Below are positions 23,616 to 31,030 of a stretch of 64,000 bases of DNA, one piece after another. The DNA lies in assembly GCF_000284595.1 (NCBI RefSeq), contig NC_017671.1, positions 1,769,001 to 1,833,000 of the forward strand, in the 5' to 3' direction. Under the pieces are notes generated by a model. It did not search any database. It was not told the origin of the DNA and worked only from the letters and a program-made list of their open reading frames with translations. Each line of letters begins with the position of its first letter. The first letter of the stretch is position 1. The position numbers and the translations under genes were made by a program. Source of the DNA: Stenotrophomonas maltophilia D457 (GTDB taxonomy: Bacteria > Pseudomonadota > Gammaproteobacteria > Xanthomonadales > Xanthomonadaceae).

Positions 23616-24142
23616 TGAAGACTTGGCAAAAGGTATTTCTGGTGTTGGTCTGGATTGCCGTGCTTAGTGGTGCGGTGGTTCAGGGCGGATCGGTCTCTTT
23701 TGCCCAACAGTGGCCGCTGTACGAGGCGTTAAGGAATACGGCGGCCATCATTTTTGCGGTCGTGGGTGCATGGTTGGCGATCGTCTATCCAGAGCGATTG
23801 CGAATGTCGCAGGGCAGGCCGGGGACTGCTGAGCCTAAGAATGCGGAGAAGATCACTAAGCTGCTCGAGCCAATTGTAAACTCGACCGTGATTCTTGCGG
23901 TTGTGCTGATTGTGGGGTTGATTGCGCCTCTGATTAAGGGGGTTCCTTTTGTTAGGGCGCATGTGGAGGTTTTTCGAACTATTTCCTTTGTTATTCTTGC
24001 GTCGTTGACATTGCTTCAGATTTGTACGGTTGTATTGACGCTCATTCCGGCGAGTGATGTGCGACAGCAGGTGTTGGAGGAAAAGGCGGTGAAAGATACA
24101 TTTGGTTCGATTTTCTCACGCGGGAAGAAGAGGGGCGGGTAG
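23615..24142 (+). CDS. Four-helix membrane protein, partner of the upstream gene
   Basis: A 175-aa protein with four predicted membrane helices near residues 7-23, 42-58, 88-106 and 123-143. A cytoplasmic-looking loop lies between helices 2 and 3 (about 60-85), and a basic C-terminal tail (IFSRGKKRGG) suggests both ends are inside. The start codon shares a base with the preceding stop. No family was recognised. Small multi-helix proteins coded with a soluble sensor are common membrane-disrupting or exclusion effectors in phage defence, and superinfection exclusion is another option. It ends about 100 nt before a strong bidirectional terminator. Confidence 0.62.
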   Translation: MKTWQKVFLVLVWIAVLSGAVVQGGSVSFAQQWPLYEALRNTAAIIFAVVGAWLAIVYPERLRMSQGRPGTAEPKNAEKITKLLEPIVNSTVILAVVLIVGLIAPLIKGVPFVRAHVEVFRTISFVILASLTLLQICTVVLTLIPASDVRQQVLEEKAVKDTFGSIFSRGKKRGG

Positions 24143-24250
24143 CGTCCGGCTTGTTGGGTGGGCGGGATGAGGATATTGCCCGCCGAAATTGTGGCGGTTA
24201 CTCCGTAGTGGCTGAGCCACTCCGGATGTGCTCTATGGATACATCTGACG

Positions 24251-24280
24251 AAAAAGGGCCTCCTAATGGAGGCCCTTTTT
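24251..24280. terminator. Bidirectional intrinsic terminator
   Basis: Perfect 13-nt arms (AAAAAGGGCCTCC at 24251-24263 and its complement at 24268-24280) around a TAAT loop, with A-run and T-run on opposite sides. It separates the convergent membrane-protein cassette (+) and the small Cys-rich gene (-). Confidence 0.9.
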
Positions 24281-24303
24281 CATGCGTTGGTGGTGGCAGG
24301 TGA

Positions 24304-24582
24304 TCAGTATTTGATTTTGCAGTTCTCGCAGAGCGAAACACCAGCTGGAACCAGAGTGTCGCAGGGGCCGCCGCACTTTTCGACCAAAGAAGGACGAATG
24401 TGCCTTTCGTAAACCCCAAGCTGCTTGGGGGTCAGGGATTCGAGCCCCTGGCCTCTCACCTTTTTCAGGACGCCTGCAGCTACCTTATTGAGCATACCTG
24501 CTTCGTCCAAGTTCTTATACGCAAGCTCACGCTCGTCGTCGGCAAGGTTCCGTTCTGCCGTCTTCCATCTATCAGTGGTCAT
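24304..24582 (-). CDS. Small Cys-rich hypothetical protein
   Basis: A 92-aa protein starting at ATG 24582 behind AAGGGGG on the reverse strand. The first 70 residues are charged and helical (WKTAERNLADDERELAYKNL, SLTPKQLGVYERHIRPSL). The C terminus carries four Cys in a ribbon-like pattern (CGGPC then CENC), suggesting a metal knuckle. Function is unknown. It stands alone, convergent with the preceding cassette and separated from it by a strong terminator, so it has its own promoter. Confidence 0.68.
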   Translation of the reverse strand: MTTDRWKTAERNLADDERELAYKNLDEAGMLNKVAAGVLKKVRGQGLESLTPKQLGVYERHIRPSLVEKCGGPCDTLVPAGVSLCENCKIKY

Positions 24583-25363
24583 GCTTGGCCCCCTTGATCT
24601 TTGACCGCGCTTAGTTTAGCAGGGCGCAGCTTTACAAATGCTTCGGTCCTAGCTATCCGGATGGGTGGCAATAAGGGTGGCGCCCTTATCTAAGTGACTG
24701 ATCACATTGGGTTCGGCTTGAACGCCGAGTGCGTTTACGTGAGTCTGAGCAGGAAAGACGGCAAATCGACGCCGGGACGACTCCTTGCATTACACGATCA
24801 AGTTGGCCTGCTGCTGACCCAGTCTGTCTAGCCTAGCTTTGGCTCCGAAGCCGATGGGACGAGTATGTGCGTCGCCTAGAGGCGTCACTTGATCGCGAAG
24901 TGGTGCCGGAGGCGCTATCAACACCAAGGCGGCGAAGAACTTGGGTACCCGGGGCGCTGGTGTGCTGTCAGGCTCTACCCAGAATTGCGCCTGCGCACGG
25001 CTGTGGACCGCCCCCTGGATGCCACACCGGCCGGAAAGGCTTGACCCGCTGCCCGGACTGCCGCCGTCCCTCGTGGAGCAGCAACAGGCCCCGCGCTTGG
25101 CTGAGGCCGGGGCCAGAGAGGTGGCGCAGATCAAGGAAGTGCTGGAACCGCGCCGACAGCCGGCCTTGACCGAACCCAGGACGCAGGACCCGAAGAAGAC
25201 ATGGGTAAGGGCAGGAGCAGTTTAGGGCCACTGGAGCGAATGGCGCGGGCGGGAACCGTGTTGGATGTTAGTAATTTTGCTAAAATGCACCCTGATGATC
25301 CAGGTCGGTTGTGGCGACAACAAAAAGGAGTTAAATTCGCCTCAACGACAAGAGGGTATTGCC
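24583..25363. other. 781-bp stretch with only coding-like fragments
   Basis: No intact gene. Two short pieces read like protein debris in different frames: around 24846-24935 (RWDEYVRRLEASLDREVV) and 25050-25225 (LPGLPPSLVEQQQAPRLAEA, then AREVAQIKEVLEP). No shared start or ribosome site connects them. This looks like a decayed gene replaced by insertion of the neighbouring cassettes. The right end holds the promoter of the next operon. Confidence 0.4.
25258..25286 (+). promoter_or_regulatory. Promoter with overlapping 16-bp operator-like palindrome
   Basis: TGCTAAAAT at 25278-25286 is a good extended -10 element. Overlapping it is the imperfect palindrome TTAGTAATTTTGCTAA at 25268-25283, with outer TTAG/CTAA and inner AA/TT symmetric. 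A regulator bound there would block RNA polymerase. The natural candidate is the XRE protein coded at the end of this operon (inference). Confidence 0.5.
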
Positions 25364-26017
25364 TTGAGCGCCAATGGACACGAAAACATTGCCGAATTGT
25401 TGTCGTCTCAGCTTGATCGCGGTCTGCTGCTCGACCTGCAGCGATTGGTATTGCGAGCGCTCGAGGAGGCCGTGGAGGCCAGTGCTCGCTTTGCTATGGG
25501 TCATAGGCCGACGGCGGAGGGCCTTTTGAGGCATTTGATCCTGAACGAAGCGATGGAGAGGGGGCTGGCTGAAGCGGAAGTCCCGCGGACCCCGCTTAGG
25601 GGCAACGCGATCATGGTTGGTCAGGTCGGGATCGTCACCCTTGGCCGTGTGCACATGGGGAATGGCAAGTGGAATAACGCCAAGCGCAGCAAAGGCAAAG
25701 TGAAGCTGTGCCGCAACAATGACGTCGTTCGCCGTTTGGTTAAGCCTGACCTTTTTAGTGATGTTCGGGTTGCAGATGTTCGCGAAGTAGCTGTCTTCCT
25801 TGTGACGGAGGCTGGGCAAGGTGACGCGGATGCCCGAATCTATCTGGTAGTTCCTGATGAAACCATGGACCTTAAGAACTGCGTATTCAAGGAAGAGATG
25901 TCTTTGTTCTTGCAGCGGTACGCAAAACCCAGTGATGTCGAGGATAGGGTCGGACCGAAGCTCAAGAGCGGGATCAAGAAAAAGCGGGACGGCGATGAAG
26001 ATGAGCCAATGAGATGA
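25364..26017 (+). CDS. Unknown protein, first gene of XRE-metallopeptidase operon
   Basis: About 217 aa if translation starts at TTG 25364 (AGAGGG 7 nt upstream); the frame is open back to 25265, but that region contains the promoter. The helical N-terminal part (LLLDLQRLVLRALEEAVEAS) is followed by a domain with a surface of short strands (NAIMVGQVGIVTLGRVHMGN, DARIYLVVPDETMDLKNCVF). The C terminus is highly charged (KLKSGIKKKRDGDEDEP). No family was recognised. It overlaps the following XRE/ImmA-IrrE gene by 4 nt, the tight pairing expected of a toxin-antitoxin or a sensor-repressor pair. Confidence 0.6.
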   Translation: MSANGHENIAELLSSQLDRGLLLDLQRLVLRALEEAVEASARFAMGHRPTAEGLLRHLILNEAMERGLAEAEVPRTPLRGNAIMVGQVGIVTLGRVHMGNGKWNNAKRSKGKVKLCRNNDVVRRLVKPDLFSDVRVADVREVAVFLVTEAGQGDADARIYLVVPDETMDLKNCVFKEEMSLFLQRYAKPSDVEDRVGPKLKSGIKKKRDGDEDEPMR

Positions 26018-27228
26018 CACGTTCTATCCAAAATTTTGTTCCAGAGCGGCTAACGCAAGCGTTGGCCGCTCGCGGTTTTTCTGCCACAGAATTGGCGGCG
26101 CGAGTAGGAGTTACCAACACCACCATCAGCAGGTGGCGTAATGCTGTACAGGTCCCTTCTGGAGCCATGCTTGAAGCGATCGCGTCGGAGCTGAGAGTGA
26201 CGGCGGAGTGGTTGACCCGCCCCATCCGGCCGGCGACCTCACGCCCGTGCTATAGGGGAAGTATTGCCCAATTGAAGCAAGATCGGGCGCTGTTGGGCGC
26301 CCGCATGTCGTGGCTTGAGGAGCTCTCCTCGCAGCTCGAGGACTACGTTGACTATCCCGAAGTCTGTGTTCCTGATATGGGAGGCATGAGGCTTTCTGAT
26401 ATCACCAACGCGGTTATTGAAGAGGCGGCGGAGCGCTGTCGCCGTGCGTGGGGTATGGGCGAAGGCCCGGCGGGCGACATTCTGCTGCTTCTAGAGAATG
26501 CTGGCGTGGTCGTAGCAAGGGAAGAGACGGGCGTCGCTCGTATCGAGGGCCTTTCCGCCTGGAGCTCTCTGGGTCGTCCTTTCGTACTCCTGTGCGCGGA
26601 TAAGGGAAATGCGTTCAGAAGTAGGTTCGACGCTGCGCACGAGCTCGGACATCTGATACTTCACAGGGGTATTGACGCGCCGGGCGATGCGACAACGCAT
26701 AAGCTGATGGAAGGCCATGCGCACCGATTCGCAGGGGCATTTCTGCTTCCAGCGAAGGGCTTTTCGGCCGAAGTCAACACGCCAGTCACCTTGAACGGGT
26801 TGCTCTTCCTCAAACAGCGGTGGGGCGTGTCCGTCGGCGCGATGATCATGAGGCTACGAAATTTGCAGATCATTGGCGAAGAGGACTATCTGCGTTTGAT
26901 TAAGCACCGGTCTGCGAAATGGGGCCAACGCAGCGAGCCTGGTGATGATGATCGAGAACCCGAACAGCCTCGCCTTCTGCGTCGAACGATGGAGCTCTTG
27001 GCGAACGAAGGTGTTGTTGTGCCAGAAGCGCTGCCTGACCTTGTGGGTCTCTCTGGGCGCGATGTTGAAAGTTTGATGGGGCTGCCATTCGGTCATCTGT
27101 CTGGTCGCAAAGCCGACATTGTGGAGCTGTCACTCAAGCCGCGCGAACGGGTCCGGGAGGAGCGGGAATCCAATCTCGGCCCCTCTGCAGAGATCCTGCC
27201 GTTTGGCAGGAGGGGGCGCGAGAAGTAG
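26014..27228 (+). CDS. XRE-type HTH regulator fused to ImmA/IrrE metallopeptidase
   Basis: A 404-aa protein. Residues 10-65 form a Cro/CI-type helix-turn-helix (FSATELAARVGVTNTTISRW). The middle is an ImmA/IrrE (DUF955) zinc peptidase with AHELGHLILH near residue 208; HExxH is intact and AGAFLLPAKGF follows, as usual. About 110 further residues (from about 295) are an extra helical domain with LVGLSGRDVESLMGLPFGHL. Proteins of this class regulate mobile elements and stress responses, cleaving a repressor or acting as antitoxin. It shares an operon with the unknown upstream gene and probably autoregulates through the palindrome at 25268. Confidence 0.88.
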   Translation: MTRSIQNFVPERLTQALAARGFSATELAARVGVTNTTISRWRNAVQVPSGAMLEAIASELRVTAEWLTRPIRPATSRPCYRGSIAQLKQDRALLGARMSWLEELSSQLEDYVDYPEVCVPDMGGMRLSDITNAVIEEAAERCRRAWGMGEGPAGDILLLLENAGVVVAREETGVARIEGLSAWSSLGRPFVLLCADKGNAFRSRFDAAHELGHLILHRGIDAPGDATTHKLMEGHAHRFAGAFLLPAKGFSAEVNTPVTLNGLLFLKQRWGVSVGAMIMRLRNLQIIGEEDYLRLIKHRSAKWGQRSEPGDDDREPEQPRLLRRTMELLANEGVVVPEALPDLVGLSGRDVESLMGLPFGHLSGRKADIVELSLKPRERVREERESNLGPSAEILPFGRRGREK

Positions 27229-27288
27229 CCTTGCGGTGGCGTTTTGGGTGGCAGGTGCATGTAAGTGTCTGCTTTTATTTGGGTTGAT

Positions 27289-27337
27289 GCGGATTGCAAA
27301 TCCGTTTACAGCGGTTCGATTCCGCTTGAGGCCTCCA
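27289..27337 (+). other. Right attachment site: 3' fragment of a tRNA-Cys gene
   Basis: These 49 nt form the 3' part of a tRNA. There is an anticodon arm with loop TTGCAAA (anticodon GCA, Cys), a 4-nt variable loop, a T arm with loop TTCGATT and the stem AGCGG/CCGCT, then TGAGGCC, T and CCA. The matching 5' acceptor strand (GGCCTCA) and D arm are absent upstream, so the gene is not intact. Such a duplicate is what integration into a tRNA 3' end leaves at the far side of a prophage. The true tRNA-Cys and integrase should lie left of the window. Confidence 0.85.
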
Positions 27338-27343
27338 ATTGAA

Positions 27344-27373
27344 AAGCCCTGACTCCGGTCAGGGCTTTTTTGT
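27344..27373 (+). terminator. Intrinsic terminator of the interrupted tRNA locus
   Basis: AGCCCTGAC pairs with GTCAGGGCT across a 4-nt loop, followed by a T-run. It belongs to the host tRNA unit and shows that host sequence resumes here. Confidence 0.85.
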
Positions 27374-27458
27374 TGGCTACGATTGCTTTCCCGCTTGCGC
27401 GATCGTTGCGCGGCCTGGCGGCCAGTCATGGCGGATCCGGTGGCGCTACACTGGTCTG

Positions 27459-28373
27459 ATGAACCAGATTGATCACTTCCGCGGCGCCTTGCTCGGCCTC
27501 GCGTGCGGCGATGCCGTCGGTACCACGCTGGAGTTCAAGCCTCGTGGCAGCTTCACCCCGATCACCGACATGGTGGGTGGTGGGCCGTTCCAGCTGCAGC
27601 CGGGGCAATGGACCGACGATACCTCCATGGCGATGTGCCTGGCCGAGAGCCTGGTGCGTTGTGACACCTTCGATGTGCACGATCAGATGAACCGCTACGC
27701 CAACTGGTACCGGCATGGGTACTGGAGTGCGACCGGCGAGTGCTTCGATATCGGTATGGCAACGCGGGCTGCGATCGACCGGTTCCTGCAGGATGGCCAT
27801 CCGCTGGCGGGTAGTGACGACCCACGCAGCGCTGGCAATGGCTCGATCATGCGTTTGGCGCCGGTGGCATTGCGCTACGCCGGGACCCCCGACCTGCAGG
27901 CAATGGCCGAGCTGAGTTCGCGAACGACGCACGCTGCGCAGGAGTGCCTGGAGGCGTGCCGCTTGCTGGCGGTCGCGCTGGAGCGGGCGTTGGCAGGTGG
28001 CACCCGTGACGCGGTGCTGGATCTCAGCAATGTCCCCGTTGAGAGCGCGCGGCTGCAGCAGATCGCGGCGGGCGGCTACCGCGGTGCCGCGCGTGAGCAG
28101 ATCCGTGGCAATGGCTATGTTGTCGACAGTGTCGAAGCTGCACTCTGGTGCTTTGATCGCCACGACACCTTTGAAGCCGTCGTACTCGAGGCGGCCAATC
28201 TTGGCGAGGACGCCGACACCACGGCCGCCATCGCGGGGCAGCTGGCGGGCGCATTCCATGGTGCGCGCGGAATCCCCGGGCGGTGGTTGCAGCGGCTGGC
28301 CCTGCGTGCCGAAATCCAGGCGCTGGCCGATGCGCTGCACGCCTTGAACCAGGGCAGCGACCGCGCTGCGTGA
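27459..28373 (+). CDS. ADP-ribosylglycohydrolase family protein
   Basis: Start at ATG 27459; 304 aa, normal for the DraG/ARH family, which removes ADP-ribose from proteins or hydrolyses related metabolites using two Mg ions. Metal-site motifs are all present: GDAVGTTLE near residue 18, WTDDTSMAM near 50, GNGSIMRLAPVA near 127, and ANLGEDADTTAAIAGQLAGA near 246. First chromosomal gene past the prophage attachment site. The target is unknown. The frame also extends upstream across the terminator, which is not credible. Confidence 0.92.
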   Translation: MNQIDHFRGALLGLACGDAVGTTLEFKPRGSFTPITDMVGGGPFQLQPGQWTDDTSMAMCLAESLVRCDTFDVHDQMNRYANWYRHGYWSATGECFDIGMATRAAIDRFLQDGHPLAGSDDPRSAGNGSIMRLAPVALRYAGTPDLQAMAELSSRTTHAAQECLEACRLLAVALERALAGGTRDAVLDLSNVPVESARLQQIAAGGYRGAAREQIRGNGYVVDSVEAALWCFDRHDTFEAVVLEAANLGEDADTTAAIAGQLAGAFHGARGIPGRWLQRLALRAEIQALADALHALNQGSDRAA

Positions 28374-28540
28374 GTCGGGTTCCCTGCCTGTGAACTGCGC
28401 CGGCAGGACGCTCCCTGCCGTCGCCATTTCCGACGCCGCGAGGGAACCCGTGCGGCAGCTCGCATGCCGCGGCCGCCAGTCTCAGCCACCCACGACATGG
28501 AAAGGCGCTATGGTCGGGTTCCACGTCTCAGGGAGCCGCA

Positions 28541-28594
28541 ATGGCGAGCAAGGACATCACGCGTCGCTTCAGCCACGGAGCGAAACGGAAATGA
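28541..28594 (+). CDS. Possible 17-aa leader peptide
   Basis: ATG 28541 follows CAGGGAG with good spacing. The frame codes a basic peptide (MASKDITRRFSHGAKRK) whose stop overlaps the next ATG at 28591 (ATGA). It is too short to judge by codon statistics. The ribosome site and the coupled overlap are the only support. It could be a translational coupler for the next gene or chance. Confidence 0.35.
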   Translation: MASKDITRRFSHGAKRK

Positions 28595-28860
28595 GCAAAG
28601 TCATGGCAGATGTGCGTTGGCTGACCTTTCGCTTGAAGAACGGGCAATCCATCGGGCCGGAGCGGCTGAAGGACGGATGGGTGATTGCCTCGGAAACCGC
28701 CCGCTGCGAGGTCCGCCGCGAGCATATCGAGGGATCGGGCCTGGTGTATGCGCTGTATGCGCCGGCCAGCCTGGCCTCACCGCGGCGCGCGGAAATGCGC
28801 ATGCGCGAATTCCTGATGAGCTCGGGCTACACCTTCACGATGGGCACGCTGGGCGGCTGA
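28591..28860 (+). CDS. Conserved-looking hypothetical protein
   Basis: An 89-aa product (MSKVMADVRWLTFRLKNGQS ... MRMREFLMSSGYTFTMGTLGG), soluble and mixed alpha/beta, function not recognised. The frame is open upstream to 28390, but GGAG at 28577-28580 points to ATG 28591. It lies between the glycohydrolase and a reverse-strand hydrolase with no obvious operon partner. A 17-aa frame ends in its start codon. Confidence 0.55.
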   Translation: MSKVMADVRWLTFRLKNGQSIGPERLKDGWVIASETARCEVRREHIEGSGLVYALYAPASLASPRRAEMRMREFLMSSGYTFTMGTLGG

Positions 28861-28869
28861 CTGGGCCCG

Positions 28870-29036
28870 TCATGGTTGCGCTCGCACGGTCAGCGCCTGG
28901 CCCTGCATGCCGATCGGGCGGCGTGCATCGTGCAGCACCATGCCGGTCAGGCCGAGGCCTTGGCGGCTGAACGACACACGCCACCCGAGCAGCCCCCTTC
29001 CGGCACGGTGGTGATGCGTTGCGGCACGCGACGGAC
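28870..29036 (-). pseudogene. Coding-like extension beyond the hydrolase stop codon
   Basis: Reading on in frame past the hydrolase TGA (29037-29039) gives 54 more codons with typical high third-position GC. The peptide looks sensible (RITTVPEGGCSGGVSFSRQG, then LGLTGMVLHDARRPIGMQGQ) and ends at TGA 28870. It has no start of its own. It may be the tail of a lost gene, possibly a pseudopilin-like protein, left beside the hydrolase. A read-through extension is the alternative. Confidence 0.35.
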
Positions 29037-30119
29037 TCAGCGTTGCACGGCCTTCAAGGCGTCGACCACCTGTGCCCCAGAAAAACCACAGTGTCCTTCG
29101 CCCACTGGCGGCAACACGCGTGGCAGCGGGCGTGCGCCAGCCCGTGCGGCCAATTGCGGATACACCGTCTGCATGTGCGGCACGATGGTCGGGTCGTTGT
29201 GGTTGAACTGGATCACCAGCGGTCGCTTCAGTGCGCCGGTCATTGCCAGCGCGTCGCGGACATGCGCCTGTGCCGCAGGCACGGGATCGATGCGCTGAAC
29301 GCCGGCATTGAATGCGGCGTCGTCACCGAATCCGCTGTACACCACCCCCAGGTTGCCGACCGGCATGCCGCCGCTGCGCGTGGCCAGTTCGTGCAGCACC
29401 AGTGCGTGCAGGCTGATGGCGCCGGCCAGTGCATCAGGGGACACCTGCAGCTGCCGCGCCAGCACTGCGGCGTGCGACGGATCACGTTGCAGGGCATTGG
29501 CGATGCCCTGGTACAACTCGCCCTGTGGCAGCGCGGCGGCTTCGCGCGCTACCAGGCCGGCGGCCGGCAGCCCATCGGCCTTGGGGAAGAAGTAATCGAA
29601 TGCGACCAGCGTGGTCAGCAGATCGGTCGCGATCTGTTCGCCACCGAGATTGGCGCCGCACAGCGACACGCCACCTGCGTAGTGCTGCGGGAAGCGCTCG
29701 AGGCTGCCGATGGTCACGGCGCCGCCCATCGAGAATCCGAGCATCCAGGTGTGACGGACATGCTTGAGTTCACCCACTGCCTGCTGGCGCAGGCGTTCCG
29801 TATCGGTGATCGCATCGGCCACCGCCCAGCCCTGGCTGGCATAGGCGCTCTGCGCGACGGCGTAACCTGCTGCCAGCAGTGGCGCGGTGCTGTCATTGGC
29901 CGACATGGGTGCGGTGCGTGGCATGCCGACCGGTTCGTAGCCATGGGCCAGCATCACCAGATCGCCGTTCCAGCTGGCCGGAACATCCAGCCGCCACGGT
30001 GCGCCCTGCAGCTCGCCGCTGAGCGTGCGCGGTGCCGGCGGTGGTGCAGCCAGCGATGCCATCCAAGGCAGCAGGCAGAGGGCAAGCGCACATCGAAACA
30101 AGGGTCGCATCGGGGTCAT
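29037..30119 (-). CDS. Secreted alpha/beta hydrolase
   Basis: About 360 aa from ATG 30119 (another ATG at 30110). Residues 1-25 form a signal peptide ending ASLA before APPPAP, so the enzyme is periplasmic or secreted. The nucleophile elbow GFSMGG (Ser near residue 135) and a late GEGHCGF with the catalytic His identify an alpha/beta hydrolase of the esterase/lipase/peptidase kind. The oxyanion-type LAHGYEP lies near residue 62. Substrate unknown. It is a single gene, divergent from the small kinase at 30371. Confidence 0.8.
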   Translation of the reverse strand: MTPMRPLFRCALALCLLPWMASLAAPPPAPRTLSGELQGAPWRLDVPASWNGDLVMLAHGYEPVGMPRTAPMSANDSTAPLLAAGYAVAQSAYASQGWAVADAITDTERLRQQAVGELKHVRHTWMLGFSMGGAVTIGSLERFPQHYAGGVSLCGANLGGEQIATDLLTTLVAFDYFFPKADGLPAAGLVAREAAALPQGELYQGIANALQRDPSHAAVLARQLQVSPDALAGAISLHALVLHELATRSGGMPVGNLGVVYSGFGDDAAFNAGVQRIDPVPAAQAHVRDALAMTGALKRPLVIQFNHNDPTIVPHMQTVYPQLAARAGARPLPRVLPPVGEGHCGFSGAQVVDALKAVQR

Positions 30120-30370
30120 TCCATGCGGGAATGGCGCCGAGCATAGATCCCTGCACAACCTTGCGCGCGCTGCAGTGCCGCAGGGCATTGCCGGTCGGCG
30201 GTGCCGCGCTCTACGCTGGCGGCATGGCCCTGCACAGCATCGCGTCGATTATCCGCATTCCCCACGGGAAGGCGGGGTAGCGCGCGGTCATCTCGGCCAA
30301 GCAACCTGCCCGGGAAGGCGGGTTGCATGCAGCGCTCTCCCGGGTAATGAATCCACCAAGGAGAATGCAG

Positions 30371-30889
30371 ATGCACGACCTTTCATCGAACGACGCTGCG
30401 CCGACCCTGCACCTGGTGTGCGGCAAGATCGGTGCCGGCAAATCCACCCTGTCGCAGCAGCTGGCGTTGAAGCCGCGCCACGTATTGATCAGTGAGGACA
30501 CTTGGCTGGCGGCGCTGTATCCGGGCGAAATCCATTCCATTGCCGACTATCTGCAGCGTGCAGCCACGTTGCGCAATGTGCTGGCCGATCATCTGCGCGC
30601 ATTGCTGCAGGCCGGTGTTTCGGTGGTGCTCGATTTTCCATTCAATACGCCAGCCAGCCGCGCGTGGGCACGTGAAGTGTTCTCGCCGGTTGGCGCTGCA
30701 CATCAACTGCATTTCCTCGACATTGCCGATGAGGTCTGCAAGGCGCGGCTGCGCGCGCGCAATGCTCTCGGCGAACATCCGTTCCAGGCCAGCGACGAGG
30801 AGTTCGAACGTATCACCCGCCACTTCGTTGCACCGGCCGCGGAAGAGCGCTTCGTGGTGATGCGCTATACCGAGGCAGGCCCGGCGTAG
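30371..30889 (+). CDS. AAA-family ATPase / small-molecule kinase
   Basis: ATG 30371 is 7 nt behind AAGGAG; the ATG at 30365 is too close. The 172-aa product has an early P-loop GKIGAGKST (about residues 18-26). VLISEDTWLAALYPGE follows in the place of the acceptor-site Asp, and ARLRARNALGEHPF reads like a lid region. Proteins of this kind phosphorylate small molecules such as sugars, nucleosides or antibiotics. The actual substrate is not predictable. Monocistronic. Confidence 0.8.
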   Translation: MHDLSSNDAAPTLHLVCGKIGAGKSTLSQQLALKPRHVLISEDTWLAALYPGEIHSIADYLQRAATLRNVLADHLRALLQAGVSVVLDFPFNTPASRAWAREVFSPVGAAHQLHFLDIADEVCKARLRARNALGEHPFQASDEEFERITRHFVAPAAEERFVVMRYTEAGPA

Positions 30890-31030
30890 CGCAGCACCAG
30901 GCGGCCGTCGTCATGCTGGCGCAGCTGCATGAATTCGAGACGGATCACTCAGCCAGTGCCGCCCCCTCAACCGCCGATTCCGATACGATCTGTCACATTG
31001 AGTTAGTCTCGCTTGATCCGGAGTCCCGTC

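Noticed and set aside
22620..24142. Direct assignment of the cassette to Kiwa
   Set aside because: Gene order and sequences do not match KwaA-KwaB as I know them; only the general architecture is similar.
25221..25330. Filamentous-phage dif-type site
   Set aside because: The AT-rich palindrome there does not match the XerCD dif arms and fits better as an operator over a -10 box.
27240..27337. A complete tRNA-Cys gene
   Set aside because: The 5' acceptor strand GGCCTCA and the D arm are missing upstream; only the 3' part is present.
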